A stretch of 7,142 bases of DNA. Source: an uncultured Lachnospiraceae bacterium. Lineage in GTDB: Bacteria > Bacillota > Clostridia > Lachnospirales > Lachnospiraceae. Location: contig CAKRLN010000108.1 in the NCBI GenBank assembly GCA_934359535.1, positions 1-7,142 of the forward strand. Direction: 5' to 3'. How positions within the stretch are numbered: position 1 is the first letter of the stretch; the number at the start of each line of letters is the position of its first letter. Below, piece after piece: positions 6,666-7,142 of the stretch. Made by a program: the position numbers and the translations under genes. A model generated the notes under the pieces. That model was given only the letters and a program-made list of their open reading frames with translations. It ran no database searches and was not told the DNA's origin.

Positions 6666-7142
6666 ATGTTAAGAAAAACTAAAATTGTATGTACTTTAGG
6701 ACCATCTACAGACGACGAAAATGTAATGCGTCAGCTGATCGAGGCTGGATTAAACGTAGCACGCTTCAACTTCTCCCATGGACCACATGACGAGCAGATG
6801 GGTCGTATCACAATGCTTAAGAAATTAAGAAAAGAGATGAACCGTCCGGTTGCAGCATTATTAGATACAAAGGGACCAGAAATCCGTCTTGGACTTTTCG
6901 AGAACGGAGAGAAGGTTCTGTTAAATGAAGGACAGACATTTACTCTTACAACAAACGAAATCGAAGGTAACGCAGAGCATGCTTCTATCTCTTACAAAGA
7001 GCTTCCACAGGATGTTAAGGCTGGAGACCACATCTTAATCGATGACGGCCTTGTAGATATGGAAGTACAGAGCACAACAGATACTGACATCGTATGTAAA
7101 GTAATCAATGCTGGTAAGATCGGAGACCGTAAGGGTGTTAAC
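6666..7142 (+). CDS. pyk: Pyruvate kinase, 3' truncated by window edge
   Basis: Pyruvate kinase transfers phosphate from phosphoenolpyruvate to ADP, giving pyruvate and ATP at the end of glycolysis in the cytoplasm. The frame is open to the last base, and 159 of an expected 470-590 residues are visible. TKIVCTLGP at 5-13 and NVARFNFSHG at 30-39 include the conserved Arg33, Asn35 and Ser37 that help bind nucleotide and potassium. DTKGPEIR is at 67-74. The B domain begins after it and continues to GDRKGVN at the edge. Glu72 matches the glutamate typical of potassium-dependent enzymes (muscle Glu117), which is inference by motif alignment. The C-terminal domain is out of view, so the extra PEP-utiliser-like domain of some Firmicutes enzymes cannot be assessed. 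The gene has its own likely promoter and an AGGAGG site. Confidence 0.96.
   Translation, partial: MLRKTKIVCTLGPSTDDENVMRQLIEAGLNVARFNFSHGPHDEQMGRITMLKKLRKEMNRPVAALLDTKGPEIRLGLFENGEKVLLNEGQTFTLTTNEIEGNAEHASISYKELPQDVKAGDHILIDDGLVDMEVQSTTDTDIVCKVINAGKIGDRKGVN

Overview
The window looks like chromosomal DNA of a low-to-mid GC, Gram-positive anaerobe of the Clostridia, most likely a Lachnospiraceae-type gut bacterium. The evidence is the strong AGGAGG-type ribosome binding sites, the AT-rich promoter region, a eukaryotic-like (type 2) isoleucyl-tRNA synthetase, and a pyruvate kinase that resembles the Firmicutes form. The family-level placement is inference; no rRNA or marker gene is present to settle it. 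All genes lie on the + strand.

Layout: (1) 1-3033 is isoleucyl-tRNA synthetase (ileS), cut by the left edge; roughly 40 N-terminal residues are missing, but HIGH, KMSKS, the editing domain, the cysteine clusters and the whole C-terminus are present. (2) 3034-3095 is a short gap holding a terminator-like hairpin with a T tract, directly followed by the glgP Shine-Dalgarno. (3) 3096-5564 is a complete glycogen/maltodextrin phosphorylase (glgP, 822 aa). (4) 5572-6381, seven bases downstream, is a complete polytopic membrane protein of the TraX family (269 aa), probably co-transcribed with glgP. (5) 6382-6665 is a 284-base non-coding region. It holds a small GC-rich patch, repeated AT-rich elements, a good extended -10 promoter and an AT-rich leader of about 130 nt. 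(6) 6666-7142 is the first 159 codons of pyruvate kinase (pyk), cut by the right edge.

Functionally the window is mostly housekeeping. GlgP releases glucose-1-phosphate from stored or imported alpha-glucans, which feeds glycolysis, and Pyk catalyses the last ATP-forming step of that pathway. IleS is a translation enzyme with no evident metabolic link. The TraX-like protein is the only gene of uncertain role. I see no mobile element, CRISPR array, tRNA, rRNA or defence system, and I do not think the window contains an obviously new system. The points worth a second look are the hairpin sitting between ileS and glgP, the chromosomal TraX-like gene behind glgP, and the phased repeats at the pyk promoter.
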